Source of the DNA: Bradyrhizobium sp. CCBAU 53340
GTDB taxonomy: Bacteria; Pseudomonadota; Alphaproteobacteria; Rhizobiales; Xanthobacteraceae
Assembly: GCF_015291645.1 (NCBI RefSeq)
Contig: NZ_CP030055.1
Coordinates: 5,766,001 to 5,830,000 of the forward strand
Direction: 5' to 3'
Length of the DNA stretch: 64,000 nt
Position numbers and translations under genes: made by a program. Shown in pieces: positions 61,730 through 64,000 of the stretch. Under the pieces are notes generated by a model. The model worked only from the letters and a program-made list of their open reading frames with translations, was not told the origin of the DNA and ran no database searches. The stretch's first letter is position 1. Each line of letters begins with the position of its first letter.

Positions 61730-63112
61730 TCAGACGCGCGCCTCGGCGAGGCTTGGTGCGCCTTCACCCTGCTGGCTGCGACGCAGGTAGAACCACCAGG
61801 TCAGAGCAAGGCATGAGGCGTAGAACACGAGGAAGATCGCGAGCGCGAGCTGCGGACCGCCGGTCGCTGCGATCGACTTGCCGAAGCTGCTCGGGATCAG
61901 ATAGCCGCCGACGGCACCGACCGCGCCGATGAAGCCGACCGCCGCACCGCTCTCGATGCTCGCCGTCTTCAGCGCCATCGCGCGCGCCGCGTCGCCCTTG
62001 CCGCGCACCTTGAACAGGTTCTCTTCGCGGAAGATCGACGGGATCATGCGATAGGTCGAGCCGTTACCGATGCCCGTCGTCAGGAACAGGATCAGGAACA
62101 TCGAGAGGAAGCCGGTGAAGTCCTTCTGCCCGACGAAGTACAGCACGCCGATCGTGGCCGCCGCCATCGCGATGAAATTCCAGAAGGTGATGATGGAACC
62201 GCCGACCTTGTCGGCGAGCCAGCCGCCGAACGGGCGCGCCAGCGAGCCGACCAGAGGCCCGAGGAACGCGATCGAGATCGTCACCGTGGGAAACTGCGTC
62301 TTGAGCAGCAGCGGGAACGCGGCGGAGTAGCCGATGAACGAGCCGAACGTCCCGATGTAGATGAAGGCCATGATCCAGGTATGCTTGCGCTTGACGATCG
62401 CGAGCTGGTTCTTCACCGACGACTTGGCCGAGGTCAGGTTGTTCATGAAGAAGACCGCGCCGAACACCGCGATCGCGATCGGCAGCACCCACATCAGACC
62501 CGCGTTCTGCAGGTAGACACCGCCGACCGGCGTCGCCTGGAACAGGTTGATGACGCCAAGGGTCATCAGGATCGGGGTCAGCAGCTGCACGCTGGAGACG
62601 CCGATATTGCCGCCGGCGGCATTGATGCCCAGCGCGGAGCCCTTCATCCTATCCGGGAAGAAGAACGAGATGTTGGTCATGCTGGAGGCGAAATTGCCGC
62701 CACCGAGGCCCGCCGTCGAAGCGATCAGCAGCATCAGCCAGAACGGGGTCTCGGGCTGGCTCACGAAGTAGGCGAGCGACAGCGTCGGAATGAACAGCAC
62801 CGCTGCGCTGAAGATGGTCCAGTTGCGGCCGCCGAAGGTGGTCACCGCAAACGTATAGGGGAAGCGCATCAACGCGCCGATCAGGCCCGGGACGGCCACG
62901 AGCTGGAACAGCTCATCGGTCGAGTAATGGAAGCCCGCCTGCGGCAGCTTGGTCGCGACGATGCTCCAGATCAGCCACACGGAGAAGCCGATGTGCTCGG
63001 CCACGATCGACCAGATCAGGTTACGCCGGGCGACGACCTTGCCGCCCGCATTCCAGAACGCCTCATCTTCGGGGCGCCAGTCAGAAATCCACGTCGGATT
63101 GCCTTCCTTCAT
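61730..63112 (-). CDS. narK: nitrate/nitrite transporter, MFS
   Basis: 460-aa 12-helix transporter of the nitrate/nitrite porter family. The nitrate signatures are visible as GLGGGNFASSMTNISFFFPDRMKGSALGINAAGGNIGVS in helix 5 and GFIGAVGAVGGYLIPSSFGKS in helix 11. The N-terminus starts WISDWRPEDEAFWNAGGK, usual for NarK-like proteins. It is the first gene of the nas operon. In B. diazoefficiens NarK exports nitrite made by NasC. Confidence 0.95.
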   Translation of the reverse strand: MKEGNPTWISDWRPEDEAFWNAGGKVVARRNLIWSIVAEHIGFSVWLIWSIVATKLPQAGFHYSTDELFQLVAVPGLIGALMRFPYTFAVTTFGGRNWTIFSAAVLFIPTLSLAYFVSQPETPFWLMLLIASTAGLGGGNFASSMTNISFFFPDRMKGSALGINAAGGNIGVSSVQLLTPILMTLGVINLFQATPVGGVYLQNAGLMWVLPIAIAVFGAVFFMNNLTSAKSSVKNQLAIVKRKHTWIMAFIYIGTFGSFIGYSAAFPLLLKTQFPTVTISIAFLGPLVGSLARPFGGWLADKVGGSIITFWNFIAMAAATIGVLYFVGQKDFTGFLSMFLILFLTTGIGNGSTYRMIPSIFREENLFKVRGKGDAARAMALKTASIESGAAVGFIGAVGAVGGYLIPSSFGKSIAATGGPQLALAIFLVFYASCLALTWWFYLRRSQQGEGAPSLAEARV

Positions 63113-63177
63113 TGGAAATAGTCCCTTTCGTTAGGAAGCGGGACACGGCCTGGCGCGGAGGCGCAAAGTTGCACGCT

Positions 63178-63191
63178 CGGGGAAGCCCCCG
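63178..63191 (-). promoter_or_regulatory. hairpin in narK leader
   Basis: CGGGG-loop-CCCCG stem within the roughly 134-nt predicted leader of narK. NasT-type antitermination acts on such leaders in related bacteria, but no T-rich terminator tail is visible, so the role is uncertain. Confidence 0.35.
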
Positions 63192-63257
63192 TTTTCGGCG
63201 GTGTCACGATTTGAGTGATTTGCTCGGTGACGGCGTCGATGGCGTCAAAACCTTTAA

Positions 63258-63273
63258 TTCAAGCTCCGTGCCA
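63258..63273 (-). promoter_or_regulatory. sigma-54-like promoter for narK
   Basis: Minus-strand TGGCACG-N4-TTGAA matches the -24 element exactly; the -12 element has GA instead of GC. The predicted start lies near 63246, giving a leader of about 134 nt before the narK ATG. Confidence 0.55.
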
Positions 63274-63350
63274 AATCGGTTCGCGCGAAAAATATCAGTA
63301 TTAGCAGCATCTTATGACGCTTGATGAAAATATAATCACGCCTATAATTG

Positions 63351-63363
63351 CATCAAAAATTTG
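63351..63363. promoter_or_regulatory. IHF-like site
   Basis: ATCAA-N4-TTG, matching the conserved core of the IHF consensus, in an AT-rich stretch between the two divergent sigma-54-like promoters. IHF bending is a usual part of NtrC-activated promoters. Confidence 0.4.
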
Positions 63364-63549
63364 CTTGCCGCTCATTTCTTGAATGCCGATTCGCCCGTTG
63401 ATTGTGCGTCGCACACGCCTTGGGCAGGAGCCCGTTCTCGCGCCAGCCCGGCCGGGCAAGCGCTCAAATGCGACCGTTTCGGGGGACTGTCCCGTTCCAG
63501 CGCGGGCAAATTCGGCGCCCGGAATGTGCCCGCCGCAGCCAGTTCCGTC

Positions 63550-63564
63550 TGGCACATCGATTGC
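63550..63564 (+). promoter_or_regulatory. sigma-54 promoter for the FNT gene
   Basis: TGGCAC-N5-TTGC, with the exact GG-N10-GC spacing, on the plus strand. Transcription would start near 63576, leaving a leader of about 225 nt before the FNT ATG at 63801. Confidence 0.65.
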
Positions 63565-63800
63565 TTCCATCCTGTCTAGTCAACGATGACTGACAGTGAG
63601 CCGGAGCATCAAGCCACCGAAGGCCACTGGGAAGCCTGTTCGCTGGTCCGCCAAGGCGCGGTCATCGTGACACTATCCCTTTGCGCGTGGTCCTTCTCCG
63701 GTACCACCCCCTCTACGGGACGCGAAAGCTCACTGGTCTGACAGAAGCGTCGATCCGGCACGGGCCGGCTCGATCGAGCACATGAGCAAGGGAGCTGTTG

Positions 63801-64000
63801 ATGTCGTATCTCGCGCCTTCGGAATTCGTCACCAAGATGGTGGACGCCGGCGAATCCAAGATTTTCATGTCCACCCGGGATACGGTCATCCGCGCCTATA
63901 TGGCGGGCGCCATCCTGGCACTCGCGGCCTGGTTCGCCGTCACCATCAACGTCAATACCGGCCAGCCCATCATCGGCGCGCTGCTGTTTCCGGTCGGCTT
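63801..64000 (+). CDS. formate/nitrite transporter family channel (5' part)
   Basis: First 66 codons of a FocA/NirC-family channel, cut by the window end. It starts MSYLAPSEFVTKMVDAGESK, then has the first helix AYMAGAILALAAWFAVTINV and the start of the next segment GQPIIGALLFPVG. AGGGAG precedes the ATG. Divergent from the nitrate assimilation operon and behind its own sigma-54-like promoter, it most likely moves nitrite, with formate as the alternative. Confidence 0.85.
   Translation, partial: MSYLAPSEFVTKMVDAGESKIFMSTRDTVIRAYMAGAILALAAWFAVTINVNTGQPIIGALLFPVG

Noticed and set aside
63301..63570. 89-codon minus-strand frame in the nas/FNT gap
   Set aside because: It crosses the IHF-like site and the FNT promoter, has no ribosome-binding site and no protein-like sequence.
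1..64000. CRISPR array, tRNA, rRNA, prophage or intact insertion sequence
   Set aside because: No regularly spaced direct repeats, no tRNA or rRNA sequence, and no transposase, integrase or phage structural genes were recognised; the palindromic repeats are dispersed, not arrayed.

Overview
The window is chromosomal DNA from a high-GC alphaproteobacterium, most probably Bradyrhizobium or a close relative. The main reasons are the gene order narK-bjgb-flp-nasC at the right end, which is the assimilatory nitrate reduction operon described in Bradyrhizobium diazoefficiens, several intergenic palindromic repeat families of the kind scattered through Bradyrhizobium genomes, and a large set of ABC/TRAP/MFS-linked catabolic operons. 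No rRNA, tRNA, CRISPR array, prophage or intact insertion sequence was seen.

Layout. 1-5.1 kb: a TetR-adaptor-RND efflux operon on the minus strand with a perfect TetR-type operator. 5.2-9.8 kb: a split thiamine-diphosphate decarboxylase (two overlapping genes), a divergent cytochrome P450, a two-helix K+ channel and ornithine aminotransferase. 9.9-15.9 kb: a minus-strand catabolic cluster (LysR, FAH-family hydrolase, homocitrate/isopropylmalate-synthase-like lyase, SDR dehydrogenase, MFS importer), with a PEBP-family secreted protein after it. 16.1-23.2 kb: an unsettled, partly lower-GC segment holding a chimeric pseudogene, a berberine-bridge-type flavoenzyme with a divergent LysR regulator, a Spy-like secreted protein, small secreted proteins and a cytochrome c. 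It is bracketed by two directly repeated copies of the 3' half of a sugar-isomerase gene. 23.2-30.6 kb: a seven-gene minus-strand operon (SsuABC-type ABC importer, enolase-superfamily protein, Gfo/Idh/MocA oxidoreductase, DUF993 aldolase-like protein, TIM-barrel isomerase) whose substrate cannot be named and which is the best candidate here for an undescribed pathway. 30.9-37.1 kb: TetR, VOC protein, two PfkB kinases, a ferredoxin-reductase-type flavoprotein and an enoyl-CoA hydratase. 37.1-48.1 kb: sugar-acid catabolism (TRAP transporter, IlvD/Edd dehydratase, divergent GntR regulator, uronate-dehydrogenase-like enzyme and a gluconolactonase), with small membrane or secreted proteins and a nitroreductase between. 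48.3-57 kb: DUF5071 protein, aldehyde dehydrogenase, a PDH-E1-like transketolase with a divergent Lrp regulator, a zinc alcohol dehydrogenase, a DMT exporter and an aldo/keto reductase. 57.2-64 kb: nasC, flp, bjgb and narK, with a divergent formate/nitrite-family channel cut by the window end.

The regulatory DNA is readable in several places: a TetR operator, two 7-3-7 palindromes before a LysR gene, a 12-bp inverted repeat flanking a GntR divergent promoter, an Lrp-like palindrome, and two divergent sigma-54-like promoters with an IHF-like site between narK and the FNT gene. At least five palindromic repeat families occupy the gaps. The function of most catabolic operons is inferred from family and context only.
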